Of a DNA stretch of 64,000 nucleotides, positions 35,801 through 43,719 are shown one piece after another (position 1 is the stretch's first letter; every line of letters begins with the position of its first letter). A program made the translations under genes and the position numbers. The notes under the pieces are model-generated. The model was given only the letters and a program-made list of their open reading frames with translations. It did not search any database and was not told the DNA's origin. Source of the stretch: a virus; the IMG/VR virus record IMGVR_UViG_3300029267_001213, positions 1-64,000 of that record. One strand, written 5' to 3'.

Positions 35801-35880
35801 GTCATGTTTCGGCTCCGAGAAGAGTAGAAAATTTCGAAGATCCTTATGGACACTTATGGCCAACAGAGGTTATTGATTAG
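32866..35880 (+). CDS. Large tail fibre or outer baseplate protein with LamG-like lectin domain
   Basis: The 1004-residue product begins just after the J-like stop. Residues about 330-500 have a concanavalin/LamG-like pattern (SGAFTILFDINIDDWDPG ... ISFDGVSRWRLLFDGQY ... LLLGAWFGNRGVEAWRGDV). Other regions are beta-rich with many Asn, Asp, Gly and Trp. No catalytic site is evident. P2-like phages carry gpI at this spot instead; here three large genes are inserted before gpI. It is probably a receptor-binding or baseplate arm protein. Confidence 0.6.
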   Translation: MTLPVRKYWWRPSVLAPYAGQGLNISGNNYEDFEKFMGWLLVRKIFVSGVPREYERELSIDANGARIILPVNTDWAETNLDDDNALMGDSRYWVCVYPYSLRGFINPRMDPDILGFAEIHWRVPNVRKYNNNYGMHTGLGITLGKSHAAVAHTKKQSLIVPPESGGGWKIKSDYAGSSWNNPALESDVVLDEIAEGKFRADHVKRDDSTGLMTLKFWNPITREYQLMFSDNSVSWDMYADFVPFMIGVPNSESGDDLEHTLVQFQGYPYDPFIAQVMPVADYLSNLDIIFDGKNAAASGHGGYELREDLGWAIRCTAYTRGGASSGLAHIITDSMAQGYDHPWMPSGAFTILFDINIDDWDPGERRYIAYCTGSNTYPVYWTLSADDDLRAEITTGSGSIIMDFTAALFWNGEPHQVGISFDGVSRWRLLFDGQYVSEKIDSTAVMQNETLLLGAWFGNRGVEAWRGDVQIWEQELNNDQLVEAYSELLKYRIKNYSFEIAKDGAAIAGEAEDWDCTPSELYAFAEFEHHDQFNSEREDYETDWNNNDGHIDQWDNDASAPALFSLGKEKIAAETFERPGWEVLGSDYQKNGWPWQWPSNSKQAVFSGVAFYGIADITVESFEFGWDSNENYIYSPQDIWVLEPQLPLIINKWKNSRVAFAIYNFGLAEWRGADIEIAEGTYNTATDLASALQSAFDAIGLASEFGLTFGTHPDSPATKYTIKTDNVVSIAAVGVGPDISSGEQPDGRADLGMPARETSIILGDENVEGYRVNQLDVIMNGDLAGFNWLGGNGGFSNRAQFDGQSAEKFETGWNNDEYTDKMVGNIIYALNPYDQIGITGDYTSRYNIPGLECVIADGQENDGNYTVISAVFLGGITIVTFNERIEVVISGWGSVYPNYKRAEFNATEAYLIGNSWPIPDEFEIFGRDLTALFDTDYEFSVTGHPNAGKYTVKAPGAYMSGSNMRIPVNENFNHMAAQGHVSAPRRVENFEDPYGHLWPTEVID

Positions 35881-35891
35881 GAGGTAATGTC

Positions 35892-36614
35892 ATGGCGCAA
35901 GGTGAATGGGCAGACTGGGGCGAGAGCGTAGCTCAAGCAAATGTAAAGAGAGGAGTTAGCGCGGGTTATCCAAAGCCATCCGGCGGTGGATCCTTTTGTT
36001 ATGCTTTTTCCTCAAAAGTCAGCGAGGCTGGTCAGGCGGTTGCAAAGTATGTGGACCTGTCGAACTTTAATCCTATTGCATCAGGCAAAGGATGCAGTGT
36101 CAGAGGAACTTTGCGAAGACATTCAAGTGCCGGTCATTCTGTATTTCTTATAGCATTGGGCCAGAGCGTGGCGGATATATACAGCGATGAAGCGTACCTG
36201 TTAGGCGTATGGGATGCGGAACCGGGCAAGATAGCTTTGCGAAAAGGAATCATAGCTGAAGGAATTCCTGAAGATGATGATCAGATATTAGCTTCAAGCA
36301 ATTTACTTTACGAAGGTGGACAATATTTGCATTTGAGATTGGACGTTATCGTGAACGGCAACGGCGATGTGGTATTAAACGTTTTGCAGAATGATTTGTC
36401 AGCGCACAACGTGGATGCTCCAGTGTGGGAGAACATTGAAGGCATGGGCGATCCTCTTAATGATGATCCGACATTCGTGGACGATGTGCTGGGTATCAAT
36501 AGCGGCAGTGTTCCATTTATCGGCGGTGGTTATGTCGGATATGGATATACTTCATCGCAGATAGGCAGAAATGCATTTGTAGATCATCTGGAGATGCTAC
36601 GGCAAACGGCATAA
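35892..36614 (+). CDS. Beta-rich fibre/baseplate-associated protein
   Basis: The 240-residue protein has a good GGAGGT site upstream of ATG 35892. It is beta-rich with a lectin-like look: SFCYAFSSKVSEAGQAV, YLLGVWDAEPGKIALRKGII, YLHLRLDVIVNGNGDVVLNV, and closing strands with GGGYVGYGYTSSQI. It sits between the large LamG protein and a second LamG-like protein. It may form part of the fibre network. No family is assigned. Confidence 0.5.
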   Translation: MAQGEWADWGESVAQANVKRGVSAGYPKPSGGGSFCYAFSSKVSEAGQAVAKYVDLSNFNPIASGKGCSVRGTLRRHSSAGHSVFLIALGQSVADIYSDEAYLLGVWDAEPGKIALRKGIIAEGIPEDDDQILASSNLLYEGGQYLHLRLDVIVNGNGDVVLNVLQNDLSAHNVDAPVWENIEGMGDPLNDDPTFVDDVLGINSGSVPFIGGGYVGYGYTSSQIGRNAFVDHLEMLRQTA

Positions 36615-36615
36615 G

Positions 36616-37872
36616 ATGGCGAATATTCTAGCACCATTAAGGAAGGCAAGCGGCTACTTATCTGGCCGAATTGAGCATCAATTTGCAGAGGACGGCTCTC
36701 ATGTTTTCGTATTGGGTGCATTGGATGACGTTATCGAGCTGGTAGCTTTGAATGAGAGAGTAGTTTTATATCAAAGTGGTATTGATTTGAAAGAGATAGA
36801 TTTTCTTACTGGCAGATTTTCATGTCAAGGTCCAAGTCAGTCCTTGCAGGAACATGGCGAAAGGATGTTACCTGCAGATGCTCCGGCTGGAGAATTACTT
36901 ACGATGTGGCAGATGGATCAGTGGGTTCCAGCTGGTGGAACTGTTTATTCAACGCCGGGCATAGCAGGAGTGGGTTCTAACGCTATTTTGCATTTTAACC
37001 CTACAGGCAAGGCTAAGGTTTGGAATCCGTCACCGGAAAATATTAATTGGCTTGGCAAAGCACCTGAATTCGAAATTAATTATAGTACTGTTCATGATGT
37101 AGCATACATTCCAAGTGGTACGGCTATTTATTCTATAGCCAATTCAATTGAAGAAAGACAGTTTGACTTCTGGCTATCAGTCGATTCTATGGATCCCAGT
37201 TATCAAAATACTGAGTACAGACAATTGTGGGCACAGGGTCCGCAGTTTCCGGGCATGAATCCTCGGCCGGGGATATCAATAGCATTCGAGCCGGTTACAA
37301 TGGGCGGTGGACTTGTTGTGGACATATCTCCGGACGGTGTGAATCCGGGTGAAAAATACGGACCCATACTTCCCGGCGATGGATGGTCTGTAGGGGGAGG
37401 GCCTTTTCTGTTTACCGTACAGCTTGGACAGCGGGCAGTGAGCAATACAACAAAGCTTTTTATAAACGGCGTAAAAAAATGGGAAGGAACCAGAACTATT
37501 AATCAAGGCGGAGTGCATAGTGTATTGGTTGGTGGTGCAGTGGATGCTGGTTTTACATTCCCATTTGCAGCATGTGGTCTTGGAACGAATATATATGAGA
37601 TTCGTATTCTTAATAAGCTGAGAAGCGAAGCGTCCGTAAAATGGACAGCGGATGGAATGTCCAGAAAATACGGATGGTGTTTTGAAATAATGATAAACAA
37701 CAGACCGAGAGCCAGACGATGGATAAGACCCGGCAATGCTCAGACTCTTGAGGACGTTAAGGCATGGGTGCATGACTTTTCGACCAGCGAGGATGTAAGC
37801 TTTCAATTAAGACTGGGACACTATCCGGAAGATCCGGCTTTCGTTTATAACTCTACTTTATACGCGGTGTAA
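36616..37872 (+). CDS. LamG-like tail fibre/baseplate protein
   Basis: The 418-residue product starts one base after the previous stop. Residues about 170-345 carry a LamG-like fold: EERQFDFWLSVDSMD, FTVQLGQRAVSNTTKLFING, SVLVGGAVDAGFTFPFAACG, YEIRILNKLRSEASVKW. This motif order resembles the end of the domain in the 32866 gene, so the two may share ancestry. The C-terminal 60 residues are basic then beta. A carbohydrate-binding tail protein is likely. Confidence 0.55.
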   Translation: MANILAPLRKASGYLSGRIEHQFAEDGSHVFVLGALDDVIELVALNERVVLYQSGIDLKEIDFLTGRFSCQGPSQSLQEHGERMLPADAPAGELLTMWQMDQWVPAGGTVYSTPGIAGVGSNAILHFNPTGKAKVWNPSPENINWLGKAPEFEINYSTVHDVAYIPSGTAIYSIANSIEERQFDFWLSVDSMDPSYQNTEYRQLWAQGPQFPGMNPRPGISIAFEPVTMGGGLVVDISPDGVNPGEKYGPILPGDGWSVGGGPFLFTVQLGQRAVSNTTKLFINGVKKWEGTRTINQGGVHSVLVGGAVDAGFTFPFAACGLGTNIYEIRILNKLRSEASVKWTADGMSRKYGWCFEIMINNRPRARRWIRPGNAQTLEDVKAWVHDFSTSEDVSFQLRLGHYPEDPAFVYNSTLYAV

Positions 37873-37875
37873 AAA

Positions 37876-39372
37876 ATGTTTGTCTGGTGGCTGGTAATAA
37901 ATTATTTAACTGCGGCGACTGTAAGGTTTCCGGCAATATTGCTGGATGTTATTTTTCCGATTCGTTTGGACGAAGACAAAGATCATGTTCTGGCGATTAA
38001 TAGAAGTCCTGAACCAGACGAGACAGACATTCCTAGAGAGGGACCTGTAAGATTACAGATAGCATCTCTTGGCAAGGCGGATGTAGATATTGAAAATACG
38101 CTTGTTTATATAAACAGCGTTCTGGCATTTGATGGCAGCTCATTTTCTGTAGACAGAAATTTGTGTTTTCAATCGGGATGGAACAGGGACGGTTGGTCGT
38201 GGGTCGGTGCGGCTGATGAGATAGGTATTCAGTCATCAGACCCGGACATGCTTTATGAAATAGCAATTTATCCGGATGAAGACTTTGAGTCTGAAGAAGA
38301 AATTTCTGTCCGGGTTGTTTCGCAGACAGTTCATTCATCGGCAACAATGGATGAGACTTATTCATTCACTATCGAAGATTATTCAGCTCCAGAAATTCTT
38401 TTATTAACACCGGTGGACGAATTTACACTGGATGTAGAATTCAATGAGCCGGTCAGGATGGAGGGAGACGGCGATTTATCAGACGCGCTTACGCTGGGCA
38501 ATTACAGCATAGAGCGACAGAATGAAGATCCTTTTCCGGCTGTACATCTGGAAGTGGTTGCGGTCGAAGCCGTGGATGATTCCACTGTCCGGCTGACGTT
38601 TCAGTGGGAATCTACTCCGGTGCAGATTTATGAGCTTACAGTCGAAAATGTTGAGGACATAAAAGGTAATGCAATTGATCCGGATAATAATACGGCAACA
38701 TGGTCCGGATATGAATGGCCAGTTCCAGAGGGACGCGAGTTCAGCATTTACTATAACATGCTTCCGGGCATTGCCAGACAGCTTGATGAGAACTTGGACC
38801 TGCGAAGGTTAACGGCATGCTTCGAAGAAATTCTTTATTTGCTTTTATGGTGGATAGATAAATTCACATGGCAGGTTGACATTGATCGGGCTACGGAATC
38901 TCAGTTGGATGAGTTACTTCTGGATATGGGCAATCCGTTTAACTTCGAGATGGATGTCAATCAGAAGCGAAAATTGCTTCGAGTGCTTTGGGAGATATAT
39001 CAATCCAAAGGAATCGACCGAGCAATGGAGAATGTAATTTATTTATTTTTAGGACTGGAGGTCAGGGTCCGGGCGTTTGTAGATTTTCTGGACGAAGAAG
39101 GACAGAACTATATGTGGCGGCTAGGTCATTCAAGACTAGGAACGGATACGGCCCTGTGGCCTACGAGCGAATGGAGTCAGCTGGCATTTAATGTTTACAG
39201 CGATGTAATTCTTACAGATGACCAGCGCGGCAAGATTGAACAGATAATAGAAATCATGCGTCCGGCGGAAAGTCATTTTGCCTTTCTTATAGAACCGGAT
39301 ACAATACCAGAAACAGATCACTGGCAGCTTGGTCGCAGCCGTCTTGGTGTTGAGACTTTCCTGCATGAGTGA
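37876..39372 (+). CDS. Tail protein I (gpI-like) with N-terminal Ig-like domain
   Basis: The 498-residue product has an N-terminal half of Ig-like strands (about 30-170) and a second Ig-type block (170-275, with FTLDVEFNEPVRMEG and NVEDIKGNAIDPDNNTATW, a Big_5-like pattern). The C-terminal 220 residues match gpI-type wedge proteins: FEEILYLLLWWIDKFTWQVD, LLLDMGNPFNFEMDVNQKR, LWEIYQSKGIDRAMENVI. A gpI is usually about 200 residues, so this is a fusion that may mount fibres. Confidence 0.65.
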   Translation: MFVWWLVINYLTAATVRFPAILLDVIFPIRLDEDKDHVLAINRSPEPDETDIPREGPVRLQIASLGKADVDIENTLVYINSVLAFDGSSFSVDRNLCFQSGWNRDGWSWVGAADEIGIQSSDPDMLYEIAIYPDEDFESEEEISVRVVSQTVHSSATMDETYSFTIEDYSAPEILLLTPVDEFTLDVEFNEPVRMEGDGDLSDALTLGNYSIERQNEDPFPAVHLEVVAVEAVDDSTVRLTFQWESTPVQIYELTVENVEDIKGNAIDPDNNTATWSGYEWPVPEGREFSIYYNMLPGIARQLDENLDLRRLTACFEEILYLLLWWIDKFTWQVDIDRATESQLDELLLDMGNPFNFEMDVNQKRKLLRVLWEIYQSKGIDRAMENVIYLFLGLEVRVRAFVDFLDEEGQNYMWRLGHSRLGTDTALWPTSEWSQLAFNVYSDVILTDDQRGKIEQIIEIMRPAESHFAFLIEPDTIPETDHWQLGRSRLGVETFLHE

Positions 39373-39383
39373 GGAGGACAGAG

Positions 39384-41450
39384 ATGAATAAATTCGATTG
39401 GTACTTTGATCAGCTTGTTTCAGAGGGAGACTTGGACGATGCATTCGACAATGTAGAACAGGCGCTCTGGAACATTGCTGGAGATCAAGATTTCTCCGGC
39501 ATAAGCTCTGGCATTGTTGCACAGGAATGGACTTGGCCGTCATGGTCGATAGCTATTACAGCTCCGGGCACTGGAAACGATAAGCTCGGCAGACGATTGT
39601 TCCTTGATGCAGCTGCAGAAATTGATTGCTCTGAAGATGAAAACGGAACGAGCACGTCGGTGGGCGCAGGTAAGGAAAGATTCATTTCTGTATTTGCAGA
39701 ATATGATAGAGAGCTTTCCAATCCACAGACGGACGGCAATGGAGTTCCGGTTTATGCTACGGTAACGGAGAAGGTTAATTTCCGTGTAGTCATGGGTTCT
39801 GAAGTCACAGCGCCGGCCACGGATTCAGACAAACCGGCATTGGATTCTGAAGACATACTGGTTGCGGATATTAAAATCGACGAGAACACCGGATCCAACG
39901 GCATACAGAATGCGGATATTAATCCTCATAATGGGACCACTATTAAAAACAGGCGTGAGGATTTCATCAGAGATGAGGATGCAAATAAAGCGTGGTCTAC
40001 TACCAAGGAAGCACTGGCGGAGTTAATACAGCTTTACAGTTCGGGTGGTGGGTCTATTCCGGTGAACATAACTGAAGACTGGCATAATGCAGAATCTCTG
40101 AGTTCCGACAATGTGGAAGATGCTATTAATGAGATCATAAACGAGCTGGCGGATGACACTGGAGATACGGCATGTGGTGCTGACAGAATCGGGGCAGATG
40201 CAGAGACGGGTTCTCCTGATTCATTGTCTCAGGGCAGCATCAGAGATCAGCTGGAAGAACTTCTGGACATAGCAAATGCAAGAGTTAGAAAAGATATTGC
40301 GGATACCATTACTGCAAATCATACATTGACCAATGGCATTAAGTCAGAGGGCATAATTCAGCTGCTTACGGATGACGCTTTCCTGAAAGGTGCGGACGCT
40401 GGAGTGGGCGGCGAAGACAATGTGGTTCCATTAGTCAAGACTGCTACAAAAAGCAGTGCAACAGGTATCCAGTGGGGAGATGATTATGCCAGTATTATAG
40501 ATACTTTCAATTGCACATGGGATCAGTCGGGCGGTAAGTTTAAGAGAGAAACAGCATCATTTGATTCTTATGCGGTCATGGTCACGGTTCAGGGAATTGT
40601 ACTTGCATATAAAAGCAAACAGGATGCGGACCATGCGACCGGATGGGATAAGGGGATTATTGGTTCAGGTGGCTGGACGAATGCGTCAACCATTGCCAAC
40701 GGACCAGACGGCAAAGTTACCGAAGTAGGACTTTCGTCCGGTAAGTGGCTGGCTGTAAATTGCAAATGGGACCCGACATTATTTACTGGTGCTGGCGGCT
40801 GGGACATGATTGACGGTTCGGAAGATGCTTATGCCATAAAGACAGACGTGGTCGGATATGTTGTTTACTGGAAAGACCATAACAGACTTGATGGCGGTGG
40901 CAGTGGCAATGGCGTTTGGAAAGAAGATGATGTTGTTTTCGGAACTGGCACAGGATCGCCGGAACAGCAGTCATGGAACGGGACATGGTCGTGGGGCGGT
41001 CCTGCATCGTCGAGATCTGAAATGCTGTTTAGTTCTTCCGACGGACCGGAAGTACAGGAAACTCCAGCCGGAGGCGTGATAGTAAAACGCGGTCAGACGG
41101 TAAATCTCGGCAGTGTAACCTTATGGCAGAGCAGAGCGTTGGTCGCGGGCGAGGTAGCGATCATCGAAGCCAAGATCATAGGCATACAAGATGATAATTC
41201 TGAAGCAGCTGCATATTGGAAGGTAGGTTCTGTTTATCATAACGGAACCAATTTGGTATGGGTGTATGGCAGTGGTGATCAGGAGGTAGTGCCCGAGAAA
41301 GAATCTAGCGGTGCTTCTGGGTGGGATGCAAACATATCTTTAAGTTCTCCGGTTATCCGAATAATCGCACAAGGGAACACCGGTGATACAGTAAACTGGA
41401 AGGCCGAGATTAAGGTAACTATCAGACGCAGCAACGAGAGTTGTGCGTAA
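39384..41450 (+). CDS. Tail fibre protein
   Basis: ATG 39384 follows GGAGGACAGAG, so I prefer it to a GTG at 39369 overlapping the stop before; the product is 688 residues. The first 170 residues form a base domain (FDNVEQALWNIAGDQDFSG ... EKVNFRVVMG). A helical segment follows (HNAESLSSDNVEDAINEIIN, about 235-255), common in trimeric fibres. The C-terminal 350 residues are Gly/Ser/Trp-rich beta, with repeated W-x-A/G-N and paired strands (YAVMVTVQGIVLAYKSKQDA, YAIKTDVVGYVVYWKDHNR), which look like duplicated units. It lies directly after gpI, as fibres do. Confidence 0.65.
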   Translation: MNKFDWYFDQLVSEGDLDDAFDNVEQALWNIAGDQDFSGISSGIVAQEWTWPSWSIAITAPGTGNDKLGRRLFLDAAAEIDCSEDENGTSTSVGAGKERFISVFAEYDRELSNPQTDGNGVPVYATVTEKVNFRVVMGSEVTAPATDSDKPALDSEDILVADIKIDENTGSNGIQNADINPHNGTTIKNRREDFIRDEDANKAWSTTKEALAELIQLYSSGGGSIPVNITEDWHNAESLSSDNVEDAINEIINELADDTGDTACGADRIGADAETGSPDSLSQGSIRDQLEELLDIANARVRKDIADTITANHTLTNGIKSEGIIQLLTDDAFLKGADAGVGGEDNVVPLVKTATKSSATGIQWGDDYASIIDTFNCTWDQSGGKFKRETASFDSYAVMVTVQGIVLAYKSKQDADHATGWDKGIIGSGGWTNASTIANGPDGKVTEVGLSSGKWLAVNCKWDPTLFTGAGGWDMIDGSEDAYAIKTDVVGYVVYWKDHNRLDGGGSGNGVWKEDDVVFGTGTGSPEQQSWNGTWSWGGPASSRSEMLFSSSDGPEVQETPAGGVIVKRGQTVNLGSVTLWQSRALVAGEVAIIEAKIIGIQDDNSEAAAYWKVGSVYHNGTNLVWVYGSGDQEVVPEKESSGASGWDANISLSSPVIRIIAQGNTGDTVNWKAEIKVTIRRSNESCA

Positions 41451-41460
41451 GGAGATAATA

Positions 41461-41694
41461 ATGTCGAAAAAAGAGAAAGAGCCGAAACGGATAAAGGTTG
41501 TGCTGGGTCTTGGTTCCCGTAATAAGAAAGACATACCAAGTGATCCGAGCATTCAGAAACTAATTACTGAGGATAAGGAAAGAAAAAAGTCTGAGGCTAA
41601 GGCAATTGAAAAGGTTCAGGTGGCTCGTGAAAAAAGAGCTGCTATAAAAACAGAACGAAAAAAGAAAGCTGAAAAGACTAAGACTGAAAAATAA
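41461..41694 (+). CDS. Small Lys-rich protein
   Basis: ATG 41461 follows AAGGAGATAATA; the 77-residue product is Lys/Glu-rich and helical (KEKEPKRIKVVLGLGSRNKK, then long charged helices). It follows the fibre gene and ends just before a strong dyad. It may be a fibre assembly chaperone or a fibre cap, by position only. Confidence 0.5.
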   Translation: MSKKEKEPKRIKVVLGLGSRNKKDIPSDPSIQKLITEDKERKKSEAKAIEKVQVAREKRAAIKTERKKKAEKTKTEK

Positions 41695-41699
41695 AAAAC

Positions 41700-41736
41700 A
41701 GCCCGGCTAACCAGAGAGTGAATGATCAGCCGGGCT
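41700..41736 (-). terminator. Dyad with a T-run on the minus strand
   Basis: AGCCCGGCT (41700-41708) pairs with AGCCGGGCT (41728-41736) over a 19-base loop. On the plus strand the 3' side reads AAAAAGGG, but on the minus strand the stem is followed by GTTTTTTATTTTT, the form of an intrinsic terminator. All genes nearby are on the plus strand, so it may block antisense transcription into the fibre genes. Confidence 0.6.
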
Positions 41737-41825
41737 AAAAAGGGTAACGGAGTTAATATAGCAGAAAAAAAATTAATGTCTACTCTGGTTAATCAGAGTA
41801 CACTGAAGACACGGAGGAAAAAACG

Positions 41826-42134
41826 ATGGACTTTTTTGAAATACTTTTAAGCGTGAATTTCCTTTTACTGGCTGCAGGAGCCGGAGTAATTCTGGAGATA
41901 CTGAGAAAGGTTCTCCCTGATAAAATCGAAAAGCACAAAGTGTTTAAGATAATCCTTCCTTTACTGCCATTCATTCTGGCAACAGCCGGTTCTTTTATTC
42001 CGGGATTAAGCCCTGCGGAAAATCTGGCACAGTCGGTCGTGTTTGGATTACTGGCCGGCGCTTTGGCTGGATCTGTTTATCCGGCAGTTAAACGATTTAT
42101 TAAAATGTTCGTAAAGAATAAGGCAGCGGAATGA
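41826..42134 (+). CDS. Small membrane protein, holin candidate
   Basis: This 102-residue protein has an N-terminal segment (FFEILLSVNFLLLAAGAGVI) and two further hydrophobic segments (KIILPLLPFILATAGSFIP and VVFGLLAGALAGSVYP), then a basic tail (KRFIKMFVKNKAAE). The two- or three-pass layout with a charged C-terminus is that of phage holins. Its place after the tail fibres and before spanin-like genes supports this. It is preceded by CGGAGG. Holin families share little sequence, so the call is topological. Confidence 0.6.
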   Translation: MDFFEILLSVNFLLLAAGAGVILEILRKVLPDKIEKHKVFKIILPLLPFILATAGSFIPGLSPAENLAQSVVFGLLAGALAGSVYPAVKRFIKMFVKNKAAE

Positions 42135-42454
42135 TTCCGTGGATTACAGTTCTTAAGATTGTCGGCGTGCTGGGCGGCGTGGCAATCCTGATAGCGGTCA
42201 TTAGGAATCTATGCAGACGATTCGGCTGGTTTGGTTCAGGTGGGAAAGTTACTGCGGACGATGCAAAAGAGGCATTGAAAATTCTGGAAGATGCCGTGGA
42301 GAAACATGATAAGGACAGGGACGCTATAAATTCCAGTCACACGGAAAAAAAGAAAGCTGCAAAAGCTGCCTTGGAGAAGATTCGTAATGAATCAAATAAA
42401 AAGAGTCTGGAAGATGTACTCAACAGGTCACATAAAATACGCCGCGGTCGTTAG
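42131..42454 (+). CDS. Inner-membrane spanin candidate (Rz-like)
   Basis: The 107-residue product has one N-terminal transmembrane segment (VLKIVGVLGGVAILIAVIR), a short Gly linker, and a long charged helix (KVTADDAKEALKILEDAVEK to the end), which is the i-spanin layout. It overlaps the holin candidate by 4 bases and the next gene by 68 bases, similar to embedded Rz/Rz1 pairs. The call is by topology; there is no family motif to confirm it. Confidence 0.5.
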   Translation: MIPWITVLKIVGVLGGVAILIAVIRNLCRRFGWFGSGGKVTADDAKEALKILEDAVEKHDKDRDAINSSHTEKKKAAKAALEKIRNESNKKSLEDVLNRSHKIRRGR

Positions 42455-42959
42455 TTGTTTCATAGCGATTATTCTGGCGGCACAGAATTCATATGCGGAT
42501 GACCAGTGCAAGGTGCAGGACTACGAGTCGGACAGAGAGCCGGATTTCAAGTGTCCTTCTCCGGGCGAACTGGAATTGCTCGGACATGTAGACCTCGAGC
42601 GTCCTGTTGTTTTGAAGGAAGGCGATATTGCTCCATATGAAGGAGCCTTATATACGAAGGCGGCGATCATCGAAACAGATTTGCAGATAATGGCACTGCG
42701 GCAGTTACGATGGCTGGACGGATGGAAAAGGCGACGGCTTCATCTGGCGGATACTGAGCTACGCAGATCAATGCACGATGCCAAGCTGGTTATAGCGGAA
42801 GCGGAAATACTTTCACTGAAACAGGAGAACAGCAGGTTGAGCGAGGAGGCGGAAGTGCAATGGTATGAGGAGCCGGTATTATGGCTGGCGGTGGGCACGG
42901 TTATTGGCGCGGTTCTCGGTGGGGGAATCGGTTACGGATATTCTCTGATTTCACGTTAA
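42387..42959 (+). CDS. Exported membrane-anchored protein, possibly the spanin partner
   Basis: ATG 42387, with GGAGAAG seven bases upstream, lies inside the previous gene in another frame. The 190-residue product has a signal-like hydrophobic N-terminus (IKYAAVVSCFIAIILAAQNS) ending at SYADDQC, a periplasmic charged region with a coiled coil (about 90-150), and a C-terminal transmembrane segment (VLWLAVGTVIGAVLGGGIGY). There is no clear lipobox, so it is not a classical o-spanin; a periplasm-spanning lysis protein is possible. Confidence 0.55.
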   Translation: MNQIKRVWKMYSTGHIKYAAVVSCFIAIILAAQNSYADDQCKVQDYESDREPDFKCPSPGELELLGHVDLERPVVLKEGDIAPYEGALYTKAAIIETDLQIMALRQLRWLDGWKRRRLHLADTELRRSMHDAKLVIAEAEILSLKQENSRLSEEAEVQWYEEPVLWLAVGTVIGAVLGGGIGYGYSLISR

Positions 42960-43050
42960 AAAACACGGAAAAACCAAGGAAATAGCGGCATTTATTCCGT
43001 AACTATGCGGAATCATTAGGGAACTTTCTGTCTTTTTATGTCGATTTTCC

Positions 43051-43080
43051 TTGATACCAATATAGAATATAATTTATACT
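43051..43080 (+). promoter_or_regulatory. Sigma70-type promoter upstream of the early-type region
   Basis: TTGATA (43051-43056) and TATACT (43075-43080) are 18 bases apart in AT-rich DNA, 22 bases before ATG 43102. The -10 is identical to the one at 15155. A 6-bp dyad ATTCCG/CGGAAT (42994-42999 and 43008-43013) lies upstream. It could start transcription of the small-gene block. Confidence 0.6.
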
Positions 43081-43101
43081 TAAAATAAAGGAGGCAGCAC
43101 G

Positions 43102-43479
43102 ATGAAACTAATAAATAAAAAACACTACATTAACAAGGACGCGGCAATTGGGAAACTGAAGAAGGACCTGATGTCTCTTTTATTCGTGAATCCATTTTGC
43201 AGATTGGAAGCAAAATTCACGAGAGACGGCTGGCGGTGCGTGGTTGTTGAAAAAGGCAACGTTATAAAGCGCCCAAGAATTGAGACTGTCGAAGCACTTG
43301 CAAGAGCCGGTTACCTGAAGGCGGACAGGCTGGACCCGGATAAAAAGAAATCTTATCTGTACAATCCGACGGAAAAACTTTTCCGGAAAGTTCTCAAACT
43401 TCAGCACAAGGCAGCGGGCCCGGCGGATGTGTTCGATGCAATGATGAGGAGGTCAGCGACTTTTAATCTGTATGCTTAA
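43102..43479 (+). CDS. First protein of the small-gene region, unknown
   Basis: The 125-residue, strongly basic protein (many Lys and Arg) begins at ATG 43102 with AAAGGAGG upstream, right after a promoter. It includes RDGWRCVVVEKGNVIKRPR and helical basic ends. It may bind nucleic acid. Its stop codon lies inside the left arm of a nested hairpin (43476-43527), so translation could affect that structure. No domain is recognised. Confidence 0.6.
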   Translation: MKLINKKHYINKDAAIGKLKKDLMSLLFVNPFCRLEAKFTRDGWRCVVVEKGNVIKRPRIETVEALARAGYLKADRLDPDKKKSYLYNPTEKLFRKVLKLQHKAAGPADVFDAMMRRSATFNLYA

Positions 43480-43527
43480 TCAATGATGACTGCCTATCGG
43501 CAACGGTAGGCAGAGATGATTGATTAA
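43476..43527 (+). ncRNA. Nested hairpin element A
   Basis: An outer stem pairs 43476-43484 (TTAATCAAT) with 43519-43527. Inside it, a 10-bp stem pairs 43490-43499 (CTGCCTATCG) with 43504-43513 and closes a GCAA tetraloop, of the stable GNRA class. One pair is a G-U wobble. A similar element with a GCAA loop lies at 49517-49567. It could be an RNA end, a processing site or a protein-binding site. Confidence 0.6.
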
Positions 43528-43551
43528 TCACTGTTCTTTGAAATGCGAATC

Positions 43552-43609
43552 GGAACGAAGACATCAGCTTCCAAGAAAAATGTCCCGTTCCACTTTTAAC
43601 AATTCTTGG
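43552..43609 (+). other. Possible H-type pseudoknot in the 43.5-43.8 kb gap
   Basis: GGAACG (43552-43557) pairs with CGTTCC (43586-43591), and CCAAGAA (43571-43577) pairs with TTCTTGG (43603-43609); the two stems interleave, so they would form a pseudoknot. The 43480-43839 gap holds no gene, with elements A and B at its ends. Pairings of 6 and 7 bases can arise by chance, so this is a candidate only. Confidence 0.4.
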
Positions 43610-43719
43610 CGAGTATCAAAGCGGCCAGAAAAACTGAGGCAAAAAGTAAGACCTCTTAAACAAATCCTTACCGGATGGCGGCGATACTTTTCCTAGCCGA
43701 CAGGCAAAACGGAAAGCCA

